Shown here in pieces: positions 1 to 8,172 of a stretch of 64,000 nt of DNA. The notes below the pieces were generated by a model that was given only the letters and a program-made list of their open reading frames with translations, was not told the DNA's origin and did not search any database. The stretch's first letter is position 1. Each line of letters starts with the position of its first letter. A program made the translations under genes and the position numbers. Source of the stretch: Burkholderiaceae bacterium (GTDB taxonomy: Bacteria; Pseudomonadota; Gammaproteobacteria; Burkholderiales; Burkholderiaceae_C); NCBI GenBank assembly GCA_023150375.1, contig JAKLLA010000012.1, positions 1 through 64,000 on the forward strand. The letters run 5' to 3'.

Positions 1-2
1 AC

Positions 3-77
3 CAGGAACAGGCCACCTTGCTGGCCTCACTGCAACTAAAGAAGCCTTCGCCCGACGCTCAGATCAGCCTGCTGTAG
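3..77 (+). CDS. C-terminal tail of an unidentified protein (partial)
   Basis: The third frame is open from the left edge to a TAG stop at 75-77 and encodes 24 residues ending in DAQISLL. The stop lies 30 bases from the stop of the convergent metalloprotease gene, a normal spacing for a convergent pair. The fragment is too short to identify, and an open run of this length can occur by chance in this GC-rich DNA, so it is only a possible 3' end of a gene that starts upstream of the window. Confidence 0.3.
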   Translation, partial: QEQATLLASLQLKKPSPDAQISLL

Positions 78-106
78 TGGCAATTCGCAAGGCCAGACTA
101 TGCGAA

Positions 107-3100
107 TCAAGGACTTATGGCGGTTGGCGTCGAACTCGGGAGCACCGCCACCGGCGCCGCGCCGCTGCCGGCCACCACCTGCGGGGCCGTGCCGCCCGTG
201 GCGTCCGTGACGTTGCCGTTGGCACCCACCACCCAGTTGAGCCGCAGGCCGTCGGTGTTGGCCGGGTCGGGCAGGGGGCCGCGGTGGTTGGTGGTGACTT
301 CGCTGGCGGTGATGGCCCGGTCGTACAGGCGGATGTCGCCGATGGCGCCGTTGACGGGGTTGAAGACGACGTTGCCGCTGCCGTTGCCGTTGAGCGTGGC
401 GCCGGCGAGGAAGCCGCTGCCGCTGCGCTGCTCCACGCCGTCCATGTAGTGGGCGTAGGTGCCGGTGGCGTTGTCCCAGGTGAAAGTGATGCGGTGGGGG
501 TCGCTGCCCAGCTCGCCGATCGAGATGCCGGACCAGTTCCAGCTGCCGTTGACCTGGTACCAGAGGTTGGCGCCGTCGAGCAGCATGCTCACGCCGGGCA
601 GGCTGCCGAACCACTGGTAGCTGCTCACCGAGTTGGAATCGAGCACGTACTCGAGCGTGAAGGCGGTGGTGGGCAGGCCGGTGGCGCTGTTCAGGCGCAG
701 CTGCTGGCTGTTGCCGCCGGCGCTGTTGAGGGCGAGGGCATGGGTGGCGGCAAAGCCGGGCTCGCCGCCGTCGCCGATCAGGGTGTCGTGGCCGGCGCCG
801 CCGTGCAGGGTGTCGCTGCCGGCGCCGCCGACCAGGGTGTCGTTGTCGGGCGCGGTATTGACGAAGGGGGTGGTGTCGACGACGGTGGCGCCGCCCTGGA
901 TGGCCAGGTCGGTGTTCAGTTGCGCGGGCGGCACGACGACACCGGCCGGCGGGGTGCCGTAGATGTTGAGGTCGTTGATGTGCAGGAAGTTGCTGTCCTG
1001 GTCGATGCGCACCGCGCTGGCGGTCATCGGCTGGGGCAGCACGACGGTGAAGACGCTGGGCGAGCCGGAGACGGGGGCCGAGGTGTAGAGGACGTTGCCC
1101 TGGTCGTCCAGCACGGAGACGGTGGCGCCGTTGAGGCGGGCGAGCTGGCCGGGGCGGTTGACGATCTCGAGGTGGGTGATTTCGAGCGGCTGGGCGAAGT
1201 CGACCCGCAGCCATTCGTCACCGCTGTTGTGGGTGTGGTTGTAGGTGGTGGTGTCGGGGTCGATGACGCGTTCGGCGCCGCTGCTGCTGTTGTAGCTGCT
1301 GCTCTGGCTGGCGGTGAAGGTGCCGGCGGGCAGCAGGCCGCTGTGCATCAGGGCGGTGAGCTCGACGGCGGGGTTGGCCACGGCCACGTCGGTGACGGTG
1401 GTGGTGTTGCCGGCCTGCACCTGCCAGTTGTGTACCAGGCCCTGCTCGCTGCCGGTGAGGGGGGCGAAGGCGTGGTCGGCAATCTCCTGCGCGCTGCGCA
1501 CGTCGTTGAAGATGCGGATGTCGCCGACGGTGCCGGAGAGCACCTGGGTGGTGTCGAAGCCGCCGCCCAGGCTGTCCTGCTCCTGCCCGACGATGAGGGT
1601 GCCGCCGATGCCCAGGGTGCGGCCGATGGCGGCGGTGTAGACGCCGCTGTGCTCGAGCACGCCGTCGACGTAGAAGGCGACGCTGCCGGTGGTGCTGTCC
1701 CAGCTGACGGAGAGGCGGTGCGGTTCGCCGTCGACCAGGCTGCGCAGCAGGATGGGGGTGTCGTAGGTGGCCAGGCCGTCGATGCCGATGCGCAGGACGC
1801 CGTCGTTGGCGCCTTCGATCACCAGCTCGTTGCTGTTGCCGTTGACCGCGTAGGAGAGGAAGGGCGTGAGCGAGGGCGAGGAGCGGGTGAGGTCGACCAT
1901 CATCTCGACGGTGAAGGCGCTGCCCGACAGGGCCTGCACGTTCGTGAGCGAGAGGTACTGGTTGCGCACCACGGGGTCGTGGTTGAGCTGCACGCCGGTG
2001 AAGTGGCGCGGGTCGACGATGGGGGCGGCGGGGGTTTCGGCGCCGCCGTAGAGGGTGTCGTTGCCCAGGCCGCCGCTGAGGTGGTTGGCCACCTCGTTGC
2101 CGCGCATCCTGTCGTGGCCGAAGCCGCCGACACCGTTCTCGATGACCGCGCCGTAGGCGACGGAGACGTTGTAGGTGTCGACCCCGGTGGAGCTGAAGCT
2201 GCCCTGGCGCAGGTCGAGCACGGTGTTGCCGCCGAAGCCGGAGAAGTCCAGGGTGTCGTTGCCCGCGCCGTCCCAGATGGAGAAGCCCATCGTGGAGTCG
2301 AAGCCGAAGTCGTACGAGTTGCTGCCGGCGGTGCTGTTGAAGCCGTAGGTGGTGTCGGTGGCGCGGGTGGCCCAGTTGATGCCGTACTCGATCTGGATGG
2401 CCAGGATGTCGTGCAGGCCCGGCGTGGCCATGTGCGAGAAGCTGGCGCCGGTGTAGCTGCCGCTCCAGTACGACATGTTGGTGTACTGGCGGCTGTCGTT
2501 GAAGTGGTCGGCGTCGCCGTAGACGGCGGTGTCGCCGTTGTAGTTGCCGGGGTGGTGCAGGCCCAGGCCGTGGCCCAGCTCGTGCATCAGCAGGCGCAGC
2601 GAGTAGGTGCCGGCGTCCATGGTCGGCTCGGCGGTGTAGTGGCCGACCTGGACGTAGCCGCCGCCCGCGCTGGGGAAGTTGGCCCAGCCGCCGCCGTTGG
2701 TGGAGCCGATGCCGAACATGTAGGTGATGTCGGCATCGTTGGGGTCGGCGGCCTGGGCGAAGGTCAGCCCGCTGATCTCGGTGTAGAGCTGCATGGCGGC
2801 CAGCGCACCAGCCTGCGAGGCGCCGTCGCTGAAGGCCTCGTAGCCCGTGGGCAGGGTGGCGCCCACGCCGAAGGAGTAGGTGACCTGCAGGTCGGAGTTC
2901 CAGTTCGCCCAGGTGCCGTACGGCCGCGCGATGTGCATGGCGGTCTCGTAGGCGCTCCACACCGGCAGCCCGCCCAGCGTCGTGCCCACCAGGCCGGAGG
3001 CCGGGTTGGAGGGGTCGAGCAAGAAGCCCTGTTCGTCGAGCTGGGGAAGGCCGGCGCCGTCGGGCACGGCCTGGGCGTCGCCATCGCCACCGACCGGCGC

Positions 3101-3481
3101 CGCGCAGGCGGGGCAGGCGCAGCCCCACTGGGTCTGCGCCTCGGGCGCCGGGGAAGACTCGGGCGTCGACTCGGCCAGCCGCTCGGCTTCCGCACGTGCC
3201 AGCAGATCCGTGAAGAGCCCACCGAGCCCTCCGGGAGAGGTGCTGCCCCCGAACGCCGCCACGGCCTGGTCCACCGCCACCACCTCGAACAGCCCCGCCA
3301 CGCCCGCACCGGCCAGATCCAGGGCCGCCTGCCGCAGCACGTCGACCTGATCACCGACGCCGACGAGCGCCTCCGAGGTGAGGGTGACATGGCTGCTCGC
3401 ATCGGTCGCAGCATCGCCCTGCTCGGCGAGCAGGGCTGCGTTCACGACCGACATGAGTTCGGCAGCATGGACAGAGGTCAT
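107..3481 (-). CDS. Serralysin-like RTX metalloprotease with LamG-type and discoidin-type modules
   Basis: This 1124-residue protein is a probable secreted zinc protease. The metzincin motif HELGHGLGLHH is at about 300-310, followed by a Met-turn NMSYW at about 335-339, as in the M10 serralysin family. Acidic glycine-rich RTX calcium-binding repeats follow in two blocks, GGLGNDTLYGG near 470 and GGAGSDTLHGGAGHDTL near 880. Two concanavalin/LamG-like segments (about 490-690 and 905-1090) and a discoidin-like segment between them suggest carbohydrate or surface binding. There is no N-terminal signal peptide, which fits type I secretion, but no type I exporter is in the window. The ATG at 3481 has AGGAAG about 8 bases upstream. 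The protease call is strong; module boundaries are approximate. Confidence 0.85.
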   Translation of the reverse strand: MTSVHAAELMSVVNAALLAEQGDAATDASSHVTLTSEALVGVGDQVDVLRQAALDLAGAGVAGLFEVVAVDQAVAAFGGSTSPGGLGGLFTDLLARAEAERLAESTPESSPAPEAQTQWGCACPACAAPVGGDGDAQAVPDGAGLPQLDEQGFLLDPSNPASGLVGTTLGGLPVWSAYETAMHIARPYGTWANWNSDLQVTYSFGVGATLPTGYEAFSDGASQAGALAAMQLYTEISGLTFAQAADPNDADITYMFGIGSTNGGGWANFPSAGGGYVQVGHYTAEPTMDAGTYSLRLLMHELGHGLGLHHPGNYNGDTAVYGDADHFNDSRQYTNMSYWSGSYTGASFSHMATPGLHDILAIQIEYGINWATRATDTTYGFNSTAGSNSYDFGFDSTMGFSIWDGAGNDTLDFSGFGGNTVLDLRQGSFSSTGVDTYNVSVAYGAVIENGVGGFGHDRMRGNEVANHLSGGLGNDTLYGGAETPAAPIVDPRHFTGVQLNHDPVVRNQYLSLTNVQALSGSAFTVEMMVDLTRSSPSLTPFLSYAVNGNSNELVIEGANDGVLRIGIDGLATYDTPILLRSLVDGEPHRLSVSWDSTTGSVAFYVDGVLEHSGVYTAAIGRTLGIGGTLIVGQEQDSLGGGFDTTQVLSGTVGDIRIFNDVRSAQEIADHAFAPLTGSEQGLVHNWQVQAGNTTTVTDVAVANPAVELTALMHSGLLPAGTFTASQSSSYNSSSGAERVIDPDTTTYNHTHNSGDEWLRVDFAQPLEITHLEIVNRPGQLARLNGATVSVLDDQGNVLYTSAPVSGSPSVFTVVLPQPMTASAVRIDQDSNFLHINDLNIYGTPPAGVVVPPAQLNTDLAIQGGATVVDTTPFVNTAPDNDTLVGGAGSDTLHGGAGHDTLIGDGGEPGFAATHALALNSAGGNSQQLRLNSATGLPTTAFTLEYVLDSNSVSSYQWFGSLPGVSMLLDGANLWYQVNGSWNWSGISIGELGSDPHRITFTWDNATGTYAHYMDGVEQRSGSGFLAGATLNGNGSGNVVFNPVNGAIGDIRLYDRAITASEVTTNHRGPLPDPANTDGLRLNWVVGANGNVTDATGGTAPQVVAGSGAAPVAVLPSSTPTAISP

Positions 3482-3602
3482 CGGCGTCTTCCTGGGCGGT
3501 TGTTGTGTCTTCCGCCGATTCTTGACGCACCCGCAACGTTACGAAATGCAAAAGCGCATCGCCGCGTGAACATTCCCACCCCACCCGCCCCTCCAATCGA
3601 GT

Positions 3603-3677
3603 GGGGTCAGGTCTTGCCTTTTGCCTGTTCGAAGGTTGACATACCTTGGGGGGTAGCAAAAGGCAAGACCTGACCCC
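3603..3677. repeat. Full REP-like palindromic element, copy 1
   Basis: A 22-base left arm (3603-3624, GGGGTCAGGTCTTGCCTTTT followed by GC) and its exact reverse complement (3656-3677) enclose a 31-base spacer. The same arms recur six more times up to 10.81 kb. This copy sits between the metalloprotease start and the brnTA promoter. Because a RAYT gene in the same region is bracketed by single arms, I infer that this is its REP family. Confidence 0.9.
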
Positions 3678-3702
3678 AGGTGTTCGGGTGTTTCAGCCAA
3701 GA

Positions 3703-3730
3703 TTGACTGCGTTATTTTTGTCAATACAAT
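3703..3730 (+). promoter_or_regulatory. Promoter of brnTA with possible operator
   Basis: TTGACT (3703-3708), a 16-base spacer and TACAAT (3725-3730) form a near-consensus sigma-70 promoter, conspicuous in this GC-rich DNA. The repeat TTGAC (3703-3707) / GTCAA (3720-3724) overlaps it and could be the site at which the BrnTA complex autorepresses. The -10 box ends only 6 bases before the brnT ATG, so the transcript is probably leaderless. Confidence 0.65.
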
Positions 3731-3736
3731 AAATCC

Positions 3737-4036
3737 ATGCAGTTCGAGTTCGATCAGGCAAAAGACGCCATCAACGTGACGAAGCATGGCGTGTCTCTGG
3801 CGCTGGCTCGCGAGCTCGAATGGGATCTGCTGCTTTGCCACCCGGATGCTCGCCGTGACTACGGCGAGCTGCGGGAAGTGGGCTTCGCTCCACTGGCGAG
3901 GCGGGTCTATGTGGTGGTGTTCGTGCAGAGAGCTGATGTGTTGCGCATCATCAGCCTGCGAAGGGCCAACAGGCGAGAGGTAATCCGATATGACAAAGCA
4001 CTCCAGGCACTTCGGGTTCGAGCTGCCAACGGCTGA
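3737..4036 (+). CDS. brnT: BrnT family toxin (ribonuclease)
   Basis: This 99-residue protein has the BrnT/DUF497 features: N-terminal FEFDQAKDAINVTKHGV, the central strand RRVYVVVFVQRADVLRIISLR and the terminal RRANRREVIRY. BrnT toxins are RelE-like ribonucleases that inhibit translation and are neutralised by BrnA. The length is normal for the family. There is no Shine-Dalgarno sequence; the promoter's -10 is so close that the ATG is probably the transcript's first codon. The gene overlaps brnA by 47 bases, a typical toxin-first BrnTA arrangement. Confidence 0.9.
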   Translation: MQFEFDQAKDAINVTKHGVSLALARELEWDLLLCHPDARRDYGELREVGFAPLARRVYVVVFVQRADVLRIISLRRANRREVIRYDKALQALRVRAANG

Positions 4037-4283
4037 GGAGGATGCGGCGATCAACGCTGGTATCGCGGCCGACCCCGATACGTTCGAGCTGTCCGAGGCT
4101 GAGATGGCTGCGCTGCGTCCACTGCCCAGACGCGGCCGGCCCGCCGTTGCCGTGCCTCGTCCGATGCTCAGCATGCGAGTGGACGCCGACGTACTGGCTG
4201 CTTTGCGCGCCACCGGGCCTGGGTGGCAGACCCGCATCAATGCGCTGCTGCGGGAAGCCTTGGAGCAGGGTCGACTGGGATGA
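3990..4283 (+). CDS. brnA: BrnA family antitoxin
   Basis: This 97-residue protein has a C-terminal ribbon-helix-helix region (PMLSMRVDADVLAALRATG, then WQTRINALLREAL), as in BrnA antitoxins. BrnA binds BrnT through its N-terminal part and represses the operon through the C-terminal DNA-binding domain. The ATG at 3990 lies inside brnT and is preceded by GAGAGG, which supports this start and translational coupling. The gene ends 31 bases before the repeat arm that precedes the RAYT gene. Confidence 0.9.
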   Translation: MTKHSRHFGFELPTAEEDAAINAGIAADPDTFELSEAEMAALRPLPRRGRPAVAVPRPMLSMRVDADVLAALRATGPGWQTRINALLREALEQGRLG

Positions 4284-4300
4284 AGGCTTGCGGGATCAGG

Positions 4301-4336
4301 TACCTTGGGGGGTAGCAAAAGGCAAGACCTGACCCC
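4301..4336. repeat. Single REP-like arm upstream of the RAYT gene
   Basis: The right arm of the palindromic element is at 4315-4336. It belongs to a 36-base stretch (4301-4336) identical to the right end of copy 1 (3642-3677), including the TACCTTGGGGGGTA that precedes the arm. It lies 14 bases before the RAYT start codon and forms the left bracket of the transposase. Confidence 0.9.
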
Positions 4337-4350
4337 TAGAATCTGCGGCC

Positions 4351-5232
4351 ATGGCACGTCCTCTTCGCATCGAGTTTCCTGGGGCGGTGTATCACGTGAC
4401 GTCGAGGGGGGATCGCCGCGAGGAGATCTACCGCGACGATGCGGATCGGCGTGAGCATCTGCGGGTGATCGGGCTGGCGATGGAGCGCTTCGAGGCCCGG
4501 GTGCTGGCGTACTGCCTGATGGGCAATCACTATCACTTGGTGCTGCAGACGGCGCAGGCGAATCTGTCGCGGCTGATGCGGCAGGTCAACGGGGTGTACA
4601 CGCAGGCCTTCAACCGGCGGCACGCGGTGACGGGGCATCTGTTCCAGGGCCGGTTCAAGGCGGTCGTGGTGGATCGGGATGCCTATCTGCTGACGCTGTG
4701 CCGCTATGTGGAGCGCAACCCGGTGGCCGCCGGGCTGGTGCATGCGGCGGCGGATTGGCCCTGGTCGAGCTGCCGGGCGCATGTGGGTGCCGATCGGGTG
4801 CCGGCCTGGCTGGACACGGTCACGGTGCTTGCGGCCATGCTGGGGCGTGCGCCGGCGACCGAGGCCGATGCCCGCCTGGCGCAGCGTCGCTACGCGGCCT
4901 GGGTGGAGAGCGTGGACGAGCAGGCGTCGTTCAGTTGGCAGCAGGCGCTGCGTCGGCAGGTGTTCCTGGGCGACGAGGGCTTCGTCGCGCGGATGCAGGC
5001 GCATCTGCCGCCGCCGCTGCGCGAGACGGCGGAGATCCCGAAGACGCAGCGCAGTGGCGCTCCGCTGAGCCTGCAGGAATGCCTCGACCGGGCGGGCGAG
5101 CGCAATCGGGCGATCGCGATGGCCTACCGCGAGGGGGGCATGACGATGACGGCGATCGCCCGGGAGCTGGGGCTGTCGGTGGCGCGGGTGAGCCGGGTGA
5201 TTCAGGGGGTCGAGGCAAAAGTCAAGACCTGA
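4351..5232 (+). CDS. REP-associated tyrosine transposase (RAYT)
   Basis: This 293-residue Y1 (HUH) nuclease is related to the IS200 transposase. The N-terminus ARPLRIEFPGAVYHVTSRG, the HUH motif in GNHYHLV (His60 and His62), GHLFQGRFKA near 95-104 and the probable catalytic tyrosine in RYVERNP (Tyr119) are all present. RAYTs nick and join single-stranded REP hairpins and are thought to spread them. The C-terminus carries a helix-turn-helix-like stretch (TAIARELGLSVARVSRVIQG). The last codons, KVKT and the TGA stop, are encoded by a REP-like arm. Single arms bracket the gene at 4315-4336 and 5215-5236, and full palindromes occur up to 5.6 kb away, so the element family and enzyme are probably cognate. 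Confidence 0.93.
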   Translation: MARPLRIEFPGAVYHVTSRGDRREEIYRDDADRREHLRVIGLAMERFEARVLAYCLMGNHYHLVLQTAQANLSRLMRQVNGVYTQAFNRRHAVTGHLFQGRFKAVVVDRDAYLLTLCRYVERNPVAAGLVHAAADWPWSSCRAHVGADRVPAWLDTVTVLAAMLGRAPATEADARLAQRRYAAWVESVDEQASFSWQQALRRQVFLGDEGFVARMQAHLPPPLRETAEIPKTQRSGAPLSLQECLDRAGERNRAIAMAYREGGMTMTAIARELGLSVARVSRVIQGVEAKVKT

Positions 5233-5236
5233 CCCC
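5215..5236. repeat. Single REP-like arm containing the RAYT stop codon
   Basis: This matches the right arm with one change (GTCAAG in place of GGCAAG). The RAYT stop TGA (5230-5232) lies inside it. It is in the same orientation as the arm at 4315, so the transposase is flanked by direct copies of one arm. Confidence 0.85.
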
Positions 5237-5262
5237 CGGCGGTTCAGACCCCCGGCGGTTCA
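5231..5262. repeat. Perfect 16-bp tandem duplication
   Basis: GACCCCCGGCGGTTCA occurs twice head to tail (5231-5246 and 5247-5262). The first copy overlaps the RAYT-end repeat arm, and the last three bases of the second are the stop codon of the convergent lipoprotein gene. Confidence 0.9.
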
Positions 5263-6765
5263 CTTCACCATCGAGGGGCGCAGGGCGATCATGTAGGCGT
5301 CGATGTCGGTGGCGGCGCCGCCCCAGTCGGAGTTGAAGATGACCCGGCTGAAGTCGTTGCTGACGCTGGCGTGCGGCTCGCCCCAGTACTGGCCGACGGC
5401 GGAGCGGTGGTGGGCCAGGTTGTAGATGACGGGGTTGGCGGCGAGCTGGACGGCCATGACCTTGCGGTGCAGCCACTGGCGGCCGGCGGTGCCGTAGTCG
5501 GCGTAGCTGGAGACGACTACCCAGCCGGGCTTCTTGTAGGCTTTGCCGGAGAAGTGGAAGGCCGTCGCGGTGCCGTTGACGTAGCTGGGGAAGAGCACGG
5601 TGCGCACCCCGGTGCGCAGGTTGGTCATGAAGACGTCGCCTGCGTTGGTGCTGTAGTCGACGGAGACGTACAGGTCGTCACCATTGGCGTCCAGGGCGAT
5701 GTCGGAATGCTCGGACTTGGCCAGCAGCTTGCGCTGGCTGGAGAAGTCGCGCGAGAAGGCCACGGTGCCGCGGGCGCTGTCGCCGGAGACGACGCAGTAG
5801 TTGCCGCTGGGGCTCATGCTGACGTGGTCGGGGCGGTCGCCGGCGGTGTCGAGGTAGCCGAGGATGGTGTCGGTGTCACGGTCCCAGGTGATCACGCCGA
5901 GGCTGCCCCAGCTGCTGTTGTCGACCATGAGGCACCAGTAGCGGCCGTCGGCGGAAGGGGAGCCTTCGGAGCGGGTCCAGGCCGCGGCCGCGCCGGGCCA
6001 GCGGGCCTTCAGGCGGGCGCCGAGGTCGCCGACGACGCGGGTGGCGCCGCTGCTGATGGTGAGTTCGTAGACCTTCATGCCCACGCCGTTGGTGGGCAGG
6101 TAGTACAGGCGGTCGGGGTCGAGGGGGTGCCACTGCGGCTCGGCATCTGCCGCAGGGCCGCTCAGGGTCTTGATGAACTGGTAGGTGTTGGCGTCGTAGA
6201 CGTGCCAGTGGCCGGACAGCGAGTAGATCAGTACCCGGGTGTTGTCGGCGTTGAAGGCCTGGCGGCGCGAGTAGTCGTGCCGGGCGAAGGTGGACAGGCC
6301 TTCGGTGGCGTGCTGGGTGAGGCGCACCAGGCAAGTCCGATAGGTGGGCTCGGCCAGTGCAAGGCCCTTGACCGGCTTGGCCAGGGTGGGGATGGCTTCG
6401 TTGCTGGGGCCGGTCTTCAGCGCGAAGTCGGCGCTGTAGAAGGTGTCGCAGCCGGTGCCGAGCAGCGGGTCGGTGGGCGCGGGGCTGGGGGCCGGTGCCG
6501 GCGCGGGGGGCGGCGGCTCGGGCGCAGGAGCCGGCGCGGGAGCTGGTTCCGGGGCAGGCGCGCGTTTGCCGGGCGGTGTGCGGCCCTTGCTGGCGAGTGC
6601 GGCCATGCTGCCCGGGTCGGTGCTGGCGGCGGCTTGCTCGTCGGTCGCGTCGGTCGCGTCGGTGGCGTTCGAGGCGTCGGTGCCGCCTCCGCCACAGGCT
6701 GCCAAGGCGGCAGACATCGCGAAAAGCCAGGCAAGACGTTGCAGTCGATCGGTCGGGTGGGTCAT
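5260..6765 (-). CDS. Lipoprotein with predicted beta-propeller, function unknown
   Basis: This 501-residue protein starts MTHPTDRLQRLAWLFAMSAALAAC, a signal peptide with lipobox LAAC. It continues into an Ala/Thr/Asp-rich linker and a Pro-Ala-Pro/Glu low-complexity tract (about 65-95). The rest has repeated strand-turn patterns with WHVYD, PQWHPLD, SPSGNYCVVSGD and HSDIALDANGDDLYVS spaced like blades of a WD40/TolB-like propeller. The reading frame is open further upstream, but the ATG at 6765 has GGAGG 8 bases before it and begins the signal peptide. The protein is probably anchored in the outer membrane. I do not recognise a specific family; it superficially resembles oligogalacturonate-lyase-type propellers. 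Confidence 0.8.
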   Translation of the reverse strand: MTHPTDRLQRLAWLFAMSAALAACGGGGTDASNATDATDATDEQAAASTDPGSMAALASKGRTPPGKRAPAPEPAPAPAPAPEPPPPAPAPAPSPAPTDPLLGTGCDTFYSADFALKTGPSNEAIPTLAKPVKGLALAEPTYRTCLVRLTQHATEGLSTFARHDYSRRQAFNADNTRVLIYSLSGHWHVYDANTYQFIKTLSGPAADAEPQWHPLDPDRLYYLPTNGVGMKVYELTISSGATRVVGDLGARLKARWPGAAAAWTRSEGSPSADGRYWCLMVDNSSWGSLGVITWDRDTDTILGYLDTAGDRPDHVSMSPSGNYCVVSGDSARGTVAFSRDFSSQRKLLAKSEHSDIALDANGDDLYVSVDYSTNAGDVFMTNLRTGVRTVLFPSYVNGTATAFHFSGKAYKKPGWVVVSSYADYGTAGRQWLHRKVMAVQLAANPVIYNLAHHRSAVGQYWGEPHASVSNDFSRVIFNSDWGGAATDIDAYMIALRPSMVK

Positions 6766-6906
6766 GTCGGGTCCTCCGTGGGTTCTGCTCAGAGTGCCGT
6801 TCGGGAGTACGGAGGCAGGCTCGTCCAGGTCCCTCGGGCCGGCGCAGTCTGCCGAAATGAAAAAACCTGCAAACACCCCGATCGCGGGGAGCGCGTGAAA
6901 TCCGGT

Positions 6907-6929
6907 GGGGTCAGGTCTTGTCTTTTGCC
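6907..6929. repeat. Single REP-like arm
   Basis: A left arm with one difference from consensus (TTGTCTTTT in place of TTGCCTTTT). It lies between the divergent lipoprotein and small membrane protein genes. No matching right arm follows, so this is a half element. Confidence 0.85.
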
Positions 6930-7058
6930 TTCCGGGCGCCGATCGACGTCATCCACCCTGCTGAAAGCATGCTGTGGCGCGCTACCGGTACGGCGGCGGA
7001 GAAGCGGGGTGTTTCAGGCGATTTTTCGTCTTTGGGGCGTCGATTGGGGGAGGCGAAG

Positions 7059-7505
7059 ATGACCGGGTCGATCACTCCTCGTTCTCCCACCATGAGCGCC
7101 TCTGCCCTGTCCCACCAGCCCGCCGATGCCTTTCTGGGCACTGTGTCCGCGATGCACGGCGGATCGCCGGCGATCGGGAACGTGATGAGTGAGGTGCGGT
7201 CGGACAGTCTGGCGCTGTGCCATCCGGAGTCGCGTCGGGTGCGCCGGGTCAGACTGGGTTTCGCCTGGTCGGTGATGCTGCTCGGCCCGCTGCCGTTCGT
7301 GCACAGAGGGCAGTGGGCGCTGGCCCTGCAGGCCTTGCTGCTGTGCCTGCTGTTGCCGTTCGTCGGACAGGTCTGGGCCGCGCGACAGGCATCACGCTGG
7401 GAGGTTCGCAGCCTGCTGGCGCAGGGCTATCGGGCGCTGCGCACCCGGCCCGGCGCGGTCAGCGCGGCAGAGTGGCAGCTTGGGATGAATCTGCCTCGCT
7501 ATTGA
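7059..7505 (+). CDS. Small membrane protein of unknown function
   Basis: The 148-residue reading from ATG 7059 is preferred over the longer open frame because GGGGAGG (7047-7053) sits 5 bases before it. Residues of roughly 70-110 form two adjacent hydrophobic segments (FAWSVMLLGPLPFV and WALALQALLLCLLLPFVGQV), with basic residues before the first. The C-terminal part is soluble and Arg-rich. I recognise no family. The gene stands alone; a full palindromic element begins 8 bases after its stop and may act as its terminator. Confidence 0.6.
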   Translation: MTGSITPRSPTMSASALSHQPADAFLGTVSAMHGGSPAIGNVMSEVRSDSLALCHPESRRVRRVRLGFAWSVMLLGPLPFVHRGQWALALQALLLCLLLPFVGQVWAARQASRWEVRSLLAQGYRALRTRPGAVSAAEWQLGMNLPRY

Positions 7506-7512
7506 ATCCTTG

Positions 7513-7574
7513 GGGGTCAGGTCTTGCCTTTTGCCTTCGGCGACATGCCAAGGCAAAAGGCAAGACCTGACCCC
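7513..7574. repeat. Full REP-like palindromic element, copy 2
   Basis: Arms 7513-7535 and 7552-7574 are perfect reverse complements over 23 bases around a 16-base spacer. The element fills the gap between two convergent genes (stops at 7505 and 7581), a position where it could stop transcription from both sides. Confidence 0.92.
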
Positions 7575-7580
7575 GGCTGT

Positions 7581-8165
7581 TCAGCGGGCAGCTTGCGCCA
7601 GCTCGAGCAGGCGTTTCTGGACGGCCAGAAGGCGTTGCAGGGCGTCGATTTCGGGGAAGCTGCGGGCGGCGGCGTGCAGGTTCGGGAGTTCGACGCGGTG
7701 CTGCAGGTCGGGCAGGGTGAGTTCGATGCGGGTGACGCCGCCGTCCATGATGGCGGCGAGGCGGCCGGTGTCGGCGGCGATGCGTCGCATGCGGGCCTGG
7801 ATGTCGCGGGCGTCGATCTCGGCGAAGCGCTGCTGGTGCACGAGGTGGACGAGCAGCTCGCGCAGTTCGGTGGGGTCGAGGCGCCCGGTCCTGCGTGGTC
7901 CGCCGAGGGCGGCGGAGGGGGCGGAGTAGCGACCGTCGGCGTGCAGGAGCAGGGCCGGGTCTTCCCCCGCGTCGCTGCTGGCACGCAGGCCACCCAGGCG
8001 GTCCCAGCGGAGGATGACGGCCGAGGAGGAGGGGGGCAGCCGCAGGTCCGGACGGTTCATCGGCGGAGCTGCGTGGGCGCGGGAGCGCATTGCCCCGCCG
8101 CACAGGGCTGCGAGCAGCAGGGTGCGGCGACGGGGTGGGTCTGTGCGTGCGGGGCCTCGGGTCAC
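7581..8165 (-). CDS. Predicted exported protein of unknown function
   Basis: The 194-residue protein starts at GTG 8165, 7 bases after the stop of the PEP-CTERM metalloprotease on the same strand, so the two genes probably form an operon. The N-terminus has a basic stretch (PPRRRTLLLAALCGGAM) and an AHAAP-like cleavage site, consistent with export. The rest has no motif I recognise; the segment 95-194 is rich in helix-forming residues with regularly spaced Leu and Arg. It may be an accessory or target of the neighbouring protease, but that is inference from position only. Confidence 0.6.
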   Translation of the reverse strand: MTRGPARTDPPRRRTLLLAALCGGAMRSRAHAAPPMNRPDLRLPPSSSAVILRWDRLGGLRASSDAGEDPALLLHADGRYSAPSAALGGPRRTGRLDPTELRELLVHLVHQQRFAEIDARDIQARMRRIAADTGRLAAIMDGGVTRIELTLPDLQHRVELPNLHAAARSFPEIDALQRLLAVQKRLLELAQAAR

Positions 8166-8172
8166 GCGGCGA

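Noticed and set aside
77-3673. 1198-residue open frame on the plus strand opposite the metalloprotease
   Set aside because: It is the antisense shadow of a gene with clear metzincin and RTX motifs. Its sequence is dominated by Val/Gly/Ala/Asp runs typical of the reverse frame of GC-rich genes.
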